From Knoellia sp. p5-6-4 (GTDB taxonomy: Bacteria; Actinomycetota; Actinomycetes; Actinomycetales; Dermatophilaceae), in NCBI RefSeq assembly GCF_029222705.1, contig NZ_JARGZF010000001.1, positions 1,422,437 through 1,486,436 on the forward strand: DNA of 64,000 nucleotides, in the 5' to 3' direction. Under the pieces are notes generated by a model. The model worked only from the letters and a program-made list of their open reading frames with translations, was not told where the DNA came from and did not search any database. The position numbers were made by a program, and so were the translations under genes. Shown piece by piece: positions 21,057 to 30,135 of this stretch. Each line of letters starts with the position of its first letter. The stretch's first letter is position 1.

Positions 21057-23453
21057 TCAGGCCCCTCCCGCCAGCGTCGGTCGCGGCTCGCGCGCCGGGG
21101 AGTCCTGGCCTGCCACGGGATCCGCTGCCCTCCGCGCCGCCTCGATCGCCCAGAAGACCACCTCAGGCGTCGCCGGCGACGCGAGCTCCACGCTGTGACC
21201 CTCGGGCCCGAACGCCCCGGCAGCGGCCCGCAGTGCCTCGCGGACGCTGAAGGCCAGCATGAGCGGTGGCTCGCCGACGGCCTTCGAGCCGTAGACGACC
21301 CCGTCCTCGGTGGCCTGCTCGAAGAGCGTCACGTTGAAGACCTCGGGCATCTCCGAGAAGCTCGGCAGCTTGTAGGTGCTTGCCGCCTGGGTCGCGAGCC
21401 GACCGCGGTTCGGGCCGTCGCTGGTGTCCCAGCGCAGGTCCTCCAGCGTCAGCCAGCCGGCGCCTTGGACGAAGCCGCCCTCGATCTGGCCGATGTCGAC
21501 CAGCGGGGAGAGGCTGTCGCCCACGTCGTGCACGATGTCGACGCGGCGCAACCGGTAGGCGCCCGTGAAACCGTCGACCTCCACCTCGGACGCCGAGACG
21601 CCGTAGGCGAAGTACTTGAACGGCTCGCCCTGCATGCGCGAGGCGTCCCAGTGCAGCCCTTCGGTGCGGTAGAACCCGGCCGCTGACAGCTGGACCCGCT
21701 GGAAATAGGCGTCGTGCACGACCTCGGCGAAGTCGAGGACGGTGTCGTGGAAACCGATGCCGGTCACCTTGCCGTCCCCGAAGCGCACGTCGGCCGGGTG
21801 GATGCCGAGCCGACGACCGGCCACCTCGGCAAGTCGGCCCCGGATCTGCTCGCAGGCGTCCTTGATAGCGCCACCGTTGAGGTCGGCACCCGAGCTCGCC
21901 GCCGTGGCAGAGGTGTTCGGCACCTTGTCGGTGCGTGTCGGGGCCAGGCGCACACTCGCCAGCGGCACCCCCAGGGCCGTGGCCGTCACCTGGAGCATCT
22001 TGGTGTGCAGACCCTGCCCCATCTCGGTGCCGCCGTGGTTCACCAGGACCGAGCCGTCCTTGTAGACGTGCACGAGCGCGCCGGCCTGGTTGAACGCGGT
22101 GAGGTTGAAGGAGATCCCGAACTTCACAGGCGTGATGGCCAGCCCCCGCTTGGTGTGCCGATGGTACGCGTTGAACTGCGCGATCTCGCGCTGGCGCCTT
22201 GCCACCTCCGCGGACTCCTCCACGATCTGCCAGATGCGCAGCAGCCGCTCGGCGTGGCGCACCGGCTGCCCGTAGGGCGTGCTCTGGCCCGGCCTGTAGA
22301 GGTTGCGCCGGCGGAGCTCCTCGGGGGTCAGGCCGAGCAGCGGGGCGCTCCGGCCGAGGATGTCCTCGATGACGAGCATTCCCTGCGGGCCGCCGAACCC
22401 GCGGAAGGCGGTCTGGGAGGTCTTGTGGGTCTTGGCGACCCGGCCCTCGACCTCGATGTCGGGGATCCAGTAGGCGTTGTCGACGTGGCACAGCGCCCGG
22501 GCCAGGACTGGCTCCGACAGGTCGAGGCTCCAGCCGCCGTCCGAGGTGAGCGTCGCGCGCAGGGCGACGATGTGGCCGTCGGCGTCGAAGCCGGCGGTCC
22601 ACGACGCGTGGAACGGGTGGCGCTTGCCCGACATGGTGATGTCCTGGCTCCGGTTGAGGCGAAGCCGCACCGGACGGCCGGTGAGGGTCGCCCCCAGAGC
22701 CGCGATGGCGGCATACCCGTGCGGCTGCATCTCCTTGCCCCCGAAGCCGCCGCCCATGCGCAGGCACTGCACGGTCACCTCGTGGTTGCGCAGCCCGAGG
22801 ACGTGGGCGACGATCTCCTGGGTCTCGCTGGGGTGCTGGGTGCTGCACTGCACGAAGACCTGGCCCCCCTCGTCGACGAGCGCCAGTGAGGCGTGGGTCT
22901 CGAGGTAGAAGTGCTCCTGCCCGCCGAACTCGAACTCGCCCTCGACGACTCGGGTCGCGGCGGCCAGCGCCGCGTCGGGGTCCCCGCGGTGGAGGGTCGG
23001 TCGGCCGCCCTGGAAGGACTCGGCCGCGATCGCCTCGGTGAGGGTCAGCAGCGACGGCAGCGGCTCGTACTCGACCTCGACGCGTTCGGCGCCGAGGCGG
23101 GCCGCCTCGATGGTCTCGGCCAGCACCCAGCAGACGGCGTGACCGTGGAACATCACCTCGGTGGGGAAGAGCGGCTCGTCGTGCTTGACCCCCGCGTCGT
23201 TCACGCCGGGCACGTCGTCGGCGGTGAGCACCCGCACCACCCCGGGAACCTCGAGGGCTGGCGCGGCCTCCAGCCGGGTCACCCGCGCGTGGGCATGCGG
23301 CGCCTGCACCGGCCAGGCGTGCAGCGCACCTCGGGTCCGAGTCAGGAGGTCGTCGGTGTACAGCGCCCGGCCCGTGACATGGAGGTCAGCGCTCTCGTGC
23401 GGGATCTCCAGTCCCACAACAGGATTCACCGGGCGATCGGAAAGCGCGCTCAT
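21057..23453 (-). CDS. xdhB: Xanthine dehydrogenase, molybdopterin-binding subunit
   Basis: 798 residues. It oxidises hypoxanthine/xanthine to urate. Ald_Xan_dh_C N-terminal domain (ALYTDDLLTRTRGALHAW), then the Mo-pterin domains: QCLRMGGGFGGKEMQ, TAFRGFGGPQGMLVIED, HGGTEMGQGLHTKMLQV and SGADLNGGAIKDAC. The active-site base is in YGSKAVGEPPLMLA (Glu728). All catalytic blocks are present and length is normal. ATGA overlap with xdhA. The operon organisation A-B-C matches the classic xdhABC arrangement with FAD and iron-sulfur domains on a separate subunit. Confidence 0.96.
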   Translation of the reverse strand: MSALSDRPVNPVVGLEIPHESADLHVTGRALYTDDLLTRTRGALHAWPVQAPHAHARVTRLEAAPALEVPGVVRVLTADDVPGVNDAGVKHDEPLFPTEVMFHGHAVCWVLAETIEAARLGAERVEVEYEPLPSLLTLTEAIAAESFQGGRPTLHRGDPDAALAAATRVVEGEFEFGGQEHFYLETHASLALVDEGGQVFVQCSTQHPSETQEIVAHVLGLRNHEVTVQCLRMGGGFGGKEMQPHGYAAIAALGATLTGRPVRLRLNRSQDITMSGKRHPFHASWTAGFDADGHIVALRATLTSDGGWSLDLSEPVLARALCHVDNAYWIPDIEVEGRVAKTHKTSQTAFRGFGGPQGMLVIEDILGRSAPLLGLTPEELRRRNLYRPGQSTPYGQPVRHAERLLRIWQIVEESAEVARRQREIAQFNAYHRHTKRGLAITPVKFGISFNLTAFNQAGALVHVYKDGSVLVNHGGTEMGQGLHTKMLQVTATALGVPLASVRLAPTRTDKVPNTSATAASSGADLNGGAIKDACEQIRGRLAEVAGRRLGIHPADVRFGDGKVTGIGFHDTVLDFAEVVHDAYFQRVQLSAAGFYRTEGLHWDASRMQGEPFKYFAYGVSASEVEVDGFTGAYRLRRVDIVHDVGDSLSPLVDIGQIEGGFVQGAGWLTLEDLRWDTSDGPNRGRLATQAASTYKLPSFSEMPEVFNVTLFEQATEDGVVYGSKAVGEPPLMLAFSVREALRAAAGAFGPEGHSVELASPATPEVVFWAIEAARRAADPVAGQDSPAREPRPTLAGGA

Positions 23454-24997
23454 GCGGTCACCTCCCGGCGTTCGGCGGCCCGGCTGGGTGGGTGCTCCGC
23501 GAAGAGCCGCAGCAGCGACGTCGCGAGCATGGCTGAGCGGTAGGCCGAGCTCGCACGGTGGTCGTCCATCGGGGTTCCCTCCCCGCGCATCGTCGCGGCG
23601 GCCTCGCGGACGACGTCCTCCGACCAGGGCCGGCCCTCGAGGGCAGCCTCGGTCGCGAGCGCCCGCAGCGGCGTTGCAGCCACCCCGCCGAGCCCGATCC
23701 GGGCACGCTTGACCACACCGTCCTCGATCGTCAGCGCATGGGCCACCGCCACGCTGGAGATGTCGTCGAACCGTCGCTTGGAGACCTTGTGGAAGGCGGT
23801 GACCGGCGCGAGCGGCAGGGGGATGCGGACCGCGACGATGAGCTCGTCGCCTGCCCGCACGCTCCGGCGGTAGCCGGTGAAGTAGTCGGCGAGCACGACC
23901 TCGCGCCGGCCCTCCCGTGACGCCAGCACGACGGTGGCCTCGAGGGCGAGGAGGGCGGGCGGGGTGTCGCCGATGGGGGAACCCGTCCCGAGGTTTCCGC
24001 CGATGGTGGCGCCGTTGCGGATCAGGCGCGAGGCGAACTGGGGGAACAGCTGGTCCAGCAGCGGCACGCGTCCGGCCAGCCGGCGCTCGACCTCCGAGAG
24101 GCTGAGGGCTGCGCCGATCTCCACGGCGTCTTCGGACCAGTTGAGCTCACGGAGCTCGGGCAGCCGGTCGACGGCCAGCACCAGCGCGGGTCGGGCGCCG
24201 CGCAGGTTGACCTCGACGCCCCAGTCCGTGGAGCCCGCCACGAGCTGGGCGTCCGGGCGCTCGGCGAGGAGGCCCAGTGCCTCCGTCAGGTCGGCCGGAC
24301 GCACGAAGTCCCCGCCCCGCCCCGCCAGCCTCGTGTGCGCGGCAGCCGGCGCCGGTTCGGCGCGGCGGGCCGCCAGCGGGTCATCGGCGACGGGCTCGCC
24401 CAGCGCGTAGGCGGCGTCACGGATGGGCCGGTAGCCGGTGCACCGGCACAGGTTGCCGCTCAGCGCGTGCAGGTCGAAGCCGTTCGGCCCGCGCTCGTGG
24501 CCTGCGTCCGTGCGCTCGTCGCCCTCGCGGCCCGGGGGCACGGCGTGCCCGTTGCCGGTGGGGTCGACCGGTGACGTGGCCGGACCACCCGCGGCACAGC
24601 GGCCCTCGCGGTAGAACTCCGCGGCCATGCTGCAGACGAAGCCGGGGGTGCAGTAACCGCACTGCGACCCCCCGCGCACGGCCATCTCCTGCTGCACCGG
24701 GTGCAGGGCGCCCGGTGCACCCAGGCCCTCGGCGGTGACGACCTCTTGGCCGTCGAGCGCGGCGGCCGGGATGAGGCAGGCGTTGATGGCGGTCCACTCC
24801 GTGCCGGCGTCCTCGCCGTCAGCGCCCACCGCGGGGCGGGCGACGAGCACCGAGCAGGCGCCGCACTCCCCCTCGGCACAGCCCTCCTTCGCGCCGGTGA
24901 GCCCGCAGCCCCGCAGGAAGTCAAGAGCGTTCTCGTGCGGCGCGATGGCACCCAGGGCACGCGGTGTCCCGTTGATCATCACGTGCAGCGCATCCAT
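23450..24997 (-). CDS. xdhA: Xanthine dehydrogenase small subunit (2Fe-2S and FAD domains)
   Basis: 515 residues from ATG at 24997, with a strong GGAGGAG upstream. Plant-type 2Fe-2S domain with Cys40, 45, 48 and 73; second 2Fe-2S domain with Cys113/116 (QCGYCTPGF) and Cys184/186 (GNLCRCTGYRPI); FAD-binding CO-dehydrogenase-type domain (about 225-390; ATIGGNLGTGSPIGD) and C-terminal domain. Odd point: between the two cysteine pairs of the second cluster there is an insertion of roughly 45 low-complexity residues (about 134-175) that replaces the usual short helix link. A 120-base gap separates it from the upstream ureidoglycine aminohydrolase gene, so it may have its own promoter. Confidence 0.95.
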   Translation of the reverse strand: MDALHVMINGTPRALGAIAPHENALDFLRGCGLTGAKEGCAEGECGACSVLVARPAVGADGEDAGTEWTAINACLIPAAALDGQEVVTAEGLGAPGALHPVQQEMAVRGGSQCGYCTPGFVCSMAAEFYREGRCAAGGPATSPVDPTGNGHAVPPGREGDERTDAGHERGPNGFDLHALSGNLCRCTGYRPIRDAAYALGEPVADDPLAARRAEPAPAAAHTRLAGRGGDFVRPADLTEALGLLAERPDAQLVAGSTDWGVEVNLRGARPALVLAVDRLPELRELNWSEDAVEIGAALSLSEVERRLAGRVPLLDQLFPQFASRLIRNGATIGGNLGTGSPIGDTPPALLALEATVVLASREGRREVVLADYFTGYRRSVRAGDELIVAVRIPLPLAPVTAFHKVSKRRFDDISSVAVAHALTIEDGVVKRARIGLGGVAATPLRALATEAALEGRPWSEDVVREAAATMRGEGTPMDDHRASSAYRSAMLATSLLRLFAEHPPSRAAERREVTA

Positions 24998-25117
24998 GGT
25001 CGAGCTCCTCCACACCATTGCGGTCGTCTCATCATCCGCCCAGGACTGCCCTCGCATCACGTGCTCGGGCAGCTGGGGCAAGGTTGAAAAGGGTCTGATC
25101 GGGGGAATCGGCGTCGG

Positions 25118-25948
25118 CTACGGGAACTGGCGGCCGAGTTTCGCGTGTCGGTTGACGTCCTTGTAGAGCAGGTAGCGAAAACGGCCCGGCCCACCGGCGT
25201 AGCAAGCCTGGGGGCAGAACGCGCGCAGCCACATGAAGTCGCCCTCCTGCACCTCGACCCAGTCGTTGTTGAGCAGGTAGACCGCCTTGCCCTCGAGGAC
25301 GTAGAGCCCGTGCTCCATGACGTGCGTCTCGGGGAAGGGGATCACCCCGCCGGGCTCGAAGTTGACGATGTTCACATGCATGTCGTGCCGGACGTCGAGC
25401 GGGTCGACGAACCGCTGTGTCGTCCAGCGGCCCTCGGTGCCGGGCATCTCCGCTGCGTCGACAGCCGTCTCCTCGGTGACGAAGGCCCGGGGCACCTCGA
25501 TGCCCTCGACGCGCTCGTAGGCCTTGCGGATCCAGTGGAACCTCGCCGCCGCCTCGCCGGCGTTGTGCAGGGTCCAGTCCGCTCCCGGCGGGATGAAGGC
25601 GTAGCCGCCAGGTCGCATCTCGTGCACCTCGCCTTCGAGGACCAGCCTCACGGCGCCGTCGACGACGAAGAGAACGGCTTCTGCTGCCGGGTCGGGCTCG
25701 GGGCGGTCGCTGCCACCTCCCGGGGACACCTCGACGACATACTGCGAGAACGTCTCCGCGAACCCGGACAGTGGCCGCGCGATGATCCACAACCTCGTCT
25801 TCTCCCAGAACGGCAGCGCGCTCGTGACGATGTCCCGCATGGTCCCCCGCGGCAGGACGGCATACGCCTCGGTGAAGACCGCGCGGTCGGTCGTGAGCTC
25901 GGTCTGGCCTGGCAGGCCCCCGGTCGGCGCGTAGTAACGAGGCGTCAT
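25118..25948 (-). CDS. (S)-ureidoglycine aminohydrolase (bicupin)
   Basis: 276 residues from ATG at 25948. Opens with [22 protein letters not shown] and [10 protein letters not shown], typical of UGHA/YlbA. Two cupin barrels follow, the second with the metal site [16 protein letters not shown]...W. It releases ammonia from ureidoglycine to give ureidoglycolate (manganese enzyme). This implies that allantoate is degraded by an allantoate amidohydrolase, which is not encoded nearby. ATGA overlap with allB. A longer upstream frame lies inside allB and is not the gene. Confidence 0.93.
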   Translation of the reverse strand: MTPRYYAPTGGLPGQTELTTDRAVFTEAYAVLPRGTMRDIVTSALPFWEKTRLWIIARPLSGFAETFSQYVVEVSPGGGSDRPEPDPAAEAVLFVVDGAVRLVLEGEVHEMRPGGYAFIPPGADWTLHNAGEAAARFHWIRKAYERVEGIEVPRAFVTEETAVDAAEMPGTEGRWTTQRFVDPLDVRHDMHVNIVNFEPGGVIPFPETHVMEHGLYVLEGKAVYLLNNDWVEVQEGDFMWLRAFCPQACYAGGPGRFRYLLYKDVNRHAKLGRQFP

Positions 25949-27282
25949 GTCCGTCCCCTCCTCAGGAGCCGCCCGCGCGGCTCCCCGTCGATGTCGATGG
26001 GCCTGCCGCGCAGCCACGTGTGCCGGACGGTGCCGGTGAGGGTGCGACCCGCGTAGGCGCTCACCGGGTTCCGGTGGAGCAGCCGCGCTGGGTCCACGAT
26101 GAACTCGTCGTCGGGAGCGAAGACGACGAGGTCGGCCTGGCAACCCACGGCGATGCGGCCGCGGTCGGCCAGGCCGGCCTGTCGGGCGGGCCCGGCGGCC
26201 ATCCACCGCACCACGTCGACGAGCGAGTGGCCGCGCCGCCGCGCCTCGGTCCAGACGACCGGGAGCCCGAGCTGGAGCGAGGCGATACCGCCCCAGGCCG
26301 CCCCGAAGTCACCGCTGTCGAGCCGCTTGAGCTCGGGCGTGCACGGCGAGTGGTCGGAGACCACCGCCTCGATGGTTCCCTCGGCCAGGCCCTGCCAGAG
26401 ACGGTCGCGGTTACCGGCCTCGCGGATGGGCGGGCAGCACTTGAACTGCGTCGCGCCGTCGGGGATCTCCTCTGCCGTCAGCGTCAGGTAGTGAGGACAC
26501 GTCTCCACGGAGAGGCGTACGCCCTCGGCCCGGGCGGCGGCGATCAGCGGGAGCGCATCGGCGTCCGAGAGGTGCAGGACGTGTGCCCGAGCCCCGGTCT
26601 CCCGGGCGGCCTCGACCACCTGGGCGATCGCGCGCTCCTCCGCCTCCTTAGGACGCGAGCCGAGGAAACCGGCATACCGCGGACCGGCGGGAGCCGGCGA
26701 CCCGTCGATGGTCGCGGGGTCCTCCGCGTGCACGATGACCAGGCCGTCGAAGCCCGCGGCCTCGGCAAGGGCGGCCTTCAGGCCCGCCGCGTCGAGGTGC
26801 GGGAACTCGTCGACCCCCGAGTGCAGCAGGAAGCACTTGAAGCCGAAGACACCCGCCTCGTGCAGCGGGCGCAGGTCGGCGAGGTTGCCCGGGACGGCAC
26901 CGCCCCAGAACCCCACGTCGACGAAGGCCTGGTCCCGGGCCACGGCCTGCTTGGCCCGCAGCGCCTCCACCGTCGTGGTCGGCGGGATGCTGTTGAGCGG
27001 CATGTCGACGATCGTCGTGACGCCGCCGGCCGCGGCGGCGCGGGTGGCGCTGGCGAAGCCCTCCCACTCGGTGCGGCCCGGCTCGTTGACGTGCACGTGG
27101 GTGTCGACCAGGCCTGGCAGCAGGACGAGCTCGCTGCCGAGGCGGACGGTTTCCCCACCGGTGAGGGTCGACCCGCCGCGTTCCACGGCGACGATCCGCC
27201 CGTCGGTGATCCCGACGGCTGCAGACCCCTCGCCCTCGGCGATGACCGCCCGCTCGGCGTGGACGACGACGTCACACCGCAT
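25945..27282 (-). CDS. allB: Allantoinase
   Basis: 445 residues from ATG at 27282. Cyclic-amidohydrolase metal site: [21 protein letters not shown] (His-X-His), the carboxylated-lysine region [35 protein letters not shown] and [27 protein letters not shown] and [19 protein letters not shown] distinguish allantoinase from dihydropyrimidinase. It opens the allantoin ring to allantoate. It sits between uraH (4 bases upstream) and the ureidoglycine aminohydrolase gene in the purine operon. Confidence 0.96.
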   Translation of the reverse strand: MRCDVVVHAERAVIAEGEGSAAVGITDGRIVAVERGGSTLTGGETVRLGSELVLLPGLVDTHVHVNEPGRTEWEGFASATRAAAAGGVTTIVDMPLNSIPPTTTVEALRAKQAVARDQAFVDVGFWGGAVPGNLADLRPLHEAGVFGFKCFLLHSGVDEFPHLDAAGLKAALAEAAGFDGLVIVHAEDPATIDGSPAPAGPRYAGFLGSRPKEAEERAIAQVVEAARETGARAHVLHLSDADALPLIAAARAEGVRLSVETCPHYLTLTAEEIPDGATQFKCCPPIREAGNRDRLWQGLAEGTIEAVVSDHSPCTPELKRLDSGDFGAAWGGIASLQLGLPVVWTEARRRGHSLVDVVRWMAAGPARQAGLADRGRIAVGCQADLVVFAPDDEFIVDPARLLHRNPVSAYAGRTLTGTVRHTWLRGRPIDIDGEPRGRLLRRGRT

Positions 27283-27286
27283 GCCG

Positions 27287-27613
27287 TCAGCTCCCGCGGT
27301 AGGTCGAGTAGCCGAAGGGGTTGAGCAGCAGCGGCACGTGGTAGTGCTGGCCCTCGGCCACCGTGAACGCCACGACGACCTCGGGGTAGAACCCCTCCGT
27401 GCCCGCCGCTGCGAAGTAGGCGGCCGTGTCGAACCGCAACCGGTAGTCGCCCGGCTTGAGCCGCTCGGGCCCGATGGCCGCAACGCGGCCGTCGGCGTTG
27501 GTGACGCCCTCACCGAGGGGAGCCTGCGAGGCGAGTGCGAGGAGCTGGACCGGCACCCCCTCCGCCGGGCGGCCGCGGCTGGTGTCGAGCACGTGGGTGC
27601 TCAGCGTGCCCAT
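27287..27613 (-). CDS. uraH: 5-hydroxyisourate hydrolase (transthyretin-like)
   Basis: 108 residues, normal length. [13 protein letters not shown] at the N-terminus, the central [10 protein letters not shown]...FYPEVVVAF block and the diagnostic C-terminal YRGS. It hydrolyses 5-hydroxyisourate, the product of urate oxidase, to OHCU. It follows uraD by two bases and precedes allB by four. Confidence 0.97.
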   Translation of the reverse strand: MGTLSTHVLDTSRGRPAEGVPVQLLALASQAPLGEGVTNADGRVAAIGPERLKPGDYRLRFDTAAYFAAAGTEGFYPEVVVAFTVAEGQHYHVPLLLNPFGYSTYRGS

Positions 27614-27615
27614 CG

Positions 27616-28113
27616 TCAGACCACCTGCCTCAGCCGGAGCATCGCGATCTCCCGCAGCTGGGTGACCGTCTCGCCGCGCTCGGTGGCGTCGTCGTTCCGC
27701 ATCCGTCGCTCGAGCTCACCGAGGATCTCATGCGCCGAGCGCCCCGCGGCCCTGATGAGGAAGACCCGGTCGAAACGCGCCTCGTAGGCCCGGTTGCCCT
27801 CCGCCAGTCGCAGGGTGACGTCGGGGTCGGACCCGTCGACGCCGGACTGCTCGCGCCGGGAGAAGGCCGCCTCGTGGCCAGGCTCGGTCGGCCGCTCCCC
27901 GATGCGCGGGTGCCGGCTGAGTGCGGCCTCGAGCTCGTCGTCGTCGAGCTGCGCGGCGGCCCGCTCGGCGCGGTCCCACAGCGATGCGTCATCGCTGTAG
28001 GGCCGGCCGGCGAGCACGTCGTCGACCCATCTGGGCACGGCCAGGCAGGTCTCGAGGCGAGCCCGGGCCTCGTCGTCGGGGAGGGCGTTGAACGCCTCCG
28101 CTGACGTGCTCAC
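27616..28113 (-). CDS. uraD: OHCU decarboxylase
   Basis: 165 residues. It converts OHCU to S-allantoin. It has the catalytic pair expected of the family: His68 in SRHPRIGER and Glu88 in SRREQSGV, then FDRVFLIRAAGRSAHEIL and the C-terminal RNDDATERGETVTQLREIAMLRL helix. This appears to be the working decarboxylase; a second, divergent OHCU decarboxylase-like domain is fused to the permease encoded by the gene just upstream, whose stop overlaps this ATG (ATGA). Confidence 0.94.
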   Translation of the reverse strand: MSTSAEAFNALPDDEARARLETCLAVPRWVDDVLAGRPYSDDASLWDRAERAAAQLDDDELEAALSRHPRIGERPTEPGHEAAFSRREQSGVDGSDPDVTLRLAEGNRAYEARFDRVFLIRAAGRSAHEILGELERRMRNDDATERGETVTQLREIAMLRLRQVV

Positions 28114-30044
28114 TCGATTCCCATGCGGCGGGCGCGGGCGCTGTGGATGGGGTTGGCGCCGGCGACGAGGTCGTCGAAGCGGTGCCCGGCGATCTTGGCG
28201 ACCTCGATGAGGGCCGCCGCGTGCTCCTGTGTGGGGGAGTTCTCGAGGCGGTGCCAGCCATGACGCACGACCTGCTCGGAGGAGTCCTCGTCGCGGACAC
28301 AGGCGATGAGCGGGAAGCCGAAGCGCTCGCGGTAGGCAGCGGTCAGCGTGGCGAGCTCGGCGTTCTCGTTCTCGGCGAGGTGGGTAAGGCCGAGCGAGGA
28401 CTGGTCCCGCAGCGAGTCGGGGCCCTCCTCGCCCTGCGCCACCCGGGGCGAGCCCAGGTCGGGGTAGGACGCGATGAGCCGCTCCTGGTCCGCGTCGCTG
28501 CCGGAGAAGAGCGCCTCCTGGAACGCCCGTCGCAGGTCGTGGGTGTCCTCGAAGGGCCGCAGCCGGTAGGCCTGTTCGACCACCCAGTTCGGCCCCTGGA
28601 ACAGACCGGAGAAGGTGCGCACGAACTCGTCGCGGTCCATGCCGTTGACCTGGTCGAGCCGCACCAGGTCGCCCGGCTGCCCGGCCACCGCCGGCCCGTA
28701 GCTCTTGCCGACGTGGTGGAACAGGGCATTGAGGCCGATGGCGGTGATGCTTCCGAGGGTGATGCCGCTGCCGAGGATGATCTGGGCCCAGTCCGGCACG
28801 GCCTTGGCCACGTCGGGCTGCGCGGTGACGAGCATGGCCAGGCCGATGCTGGTCGCCACGATGACGACGTTGCGGTGGTCGTGGAAGTCGACTCGCGACA
28901 GGGTCTGGAAGCCCACCACCGCGACCGTGGCGAACATGGCCAGGGCGGCGCCGCCGAGGACGGGGTGGGGTATGCCGGCGACGACCGCGCCCGCCTTGGG
29001 GATCAGGCCGATGAGGACCATGATCGCGCCGGCTGCTGCCACGACGTAGCGGCTCTTGACCTGGGTGAGCCGCACGAGGCCGACGTTCTCGGCGAAGCAG
29101 GTGTAGGGGAAGGAGTTGAAGACGCCACCGACGGTGGTGGCAAGGCCATCGGCGCGCAGGGCACGGGCGATGTCGTCCTTGCCGACCCGCTTCTCGACGA
29201 TCTCACCGGTGGCGAACACGTCGCCGGTGGTCTCGACGGCGGTGATGAGCATGACGACGATCATCGAGATGATCGCGGCGACGGAGAACTTCGGCCAGCC
29301 GAAGTGGAACGGCGTGGTCACACCCACCCAGCCAGAGCTGGCGACGGCGTCGAAGTGCGCGTCGCCGAACGCCCAGGCGACGAGGGTGCCGATGACCAGG
29401 CCCGCGAGGACGGCGATCGTGGCCATGAAGCCCTTGAAGATGCGCTGGATCAGCACGATGAGGGCCAGGGTGCCCAGGGCGTAGGCGAGGTTCTTGCCGC
29501 TCGTCGGGTCGGACGTCGGCCCGGCGCCACCCGTGGCGTCCGCCGCGGCCACCGGCAGCAGCGCGATGCCGATGATGGTGATGACCGACCCGGTGACGAC
29601 CGGCGGGAAGAAGCGGATGAGCCGGCTGAAGTACGGCGCGACGAGGAAGGTGAACAGGCCCGCCACGATCACGGCGCCGTAGATGACGAGAAGGCCGTCG
29701 GTGCCGCCGCCCGCGGCCGCGCCGATGGCGATCATCGGCGACACCGCCGTGAAGGTCACGCCCTGCAGCAGGGGCAGCTTCACACCGACCTTCCAGAACC
29801 CGACGGACTGGATGATGGAGGCGATGCCGCAGGTGAACAGGTCGGCGTTGATCAGGTGGATGAGCTCCTCGGTGCTCAGGCCGATGGAGTTCGCCAGCAG
29901 GATCGGCACGATGACCGCTCCGGCGTAGAAGGCCAGCACGTGCTGGAAGCCGTAGATGGCCAGTTTCGGCGCCGGCAGGACCTCGTCGACGGGATGCCTC
30001 ACGCTGCGCTGTGGCGCGCGCCGGTCGGCGGGCTGTGCGGTCAT
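28110..30044 (-). CDS. NCS2 purine (urate/xanthine) permease fused to an OHCU decarboxylase-like domain
   Basis: 644 residues from ATG at 30044 (AGGAAGAGG upstream; an in-frame GTG at 30053 is the alternative). Residues ~25-455 are an NCS2/SLC23 permease: YGFQHVLAFYAGAVIVPILL, QGVTFTAVSPMIAIG, AVETTGDVFATGEIV (substrate-site Glu), NSFPYTCFAENVGLV and the NHR-type helices. Residues ~475-640 resemble OHCU decarboxylase (FVRTFSGLFQGPNWVVEQAY, LTAAYRERFGFPLIACVRDE). In the fused domain the catalytic His is Tyr527 (ASYPDLGSP) and the catalytic Glu is Asp547 (RDQSSLGL), so it may be non-catalytic or altered. It sits between urate oxidase and uraD. One ATA codon (28973-28971) falls within GGCATAC. 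Confidence 0.92.
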   Translation of the reverse strand: MTAQPADRRAPQRSVRHPVDEVLPAPKLAIYGFQHVLAFYAGAVIVPILLANSIGLSTEELIHLINADLFTCGIASIIQSVGFWKVGVKLPLLQGVTFTAVSPMIAIGAAAGGGTDGLLVIYGAVIVAGLFTFLVAPYFSRLIRFFPPVVTGSVITIIGIALLPVAAADATGGAGPTSDPTSGKNLAYALGTLALIVLIQRIFKGFMATIAVLAGLVIGTLVAWAFGDAHFDAVASSGWVGVTTPFHFGWPKFSVAAIISMIVVMLITAVETTGDVFATGEIVEKRVGKDDIARALRADGLATTVGGVFNSFPYTCFAENVGLVRLTQVKSRYVVAAAGAIMVLIGLIPKAGAVVAGIPHPVLGGAALAMFATVAVVGFQTLSRVDFHDHRNVVIVATSIGLAMLVTAQPDVAKAVPDWAQIILGSGITLGSITAIGLNALFHHVGKSYGPAVAGQPGDLVRLDQVNGMDRDEFVRTFSGLFQGPNWVVEQAYRLRPFEDTHDLRRAFQEALFSGSDADQERLIASYPDLGSPRVAQGEEGPDSLRDQSSLGLTHLAENENAELATLTAAYRERFGFPLIACVRDEDSSEQVVRHGWHRLENSPTQEHAAALIEVAKIAGHRFDDLVAGANPIHSARARRMGIE

Positions 30045-30135
30045 GACTGACACCTCTTCCTGGCGGTGACCTGGCCTTCAGGTCGTTTCAGAGCGCTTGG
30101 TGGTTGAGCAGGGCGGCGCGGCAGCAGGGGGCCGC

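Noticed and set aside
28143-30050. 635-codon plus-strand frame opposite the purine permease
   Set aside because: Antisense shadow with repetitive Asp/Glu/Arg composition; the minus-strand frame has clear transporter helices.
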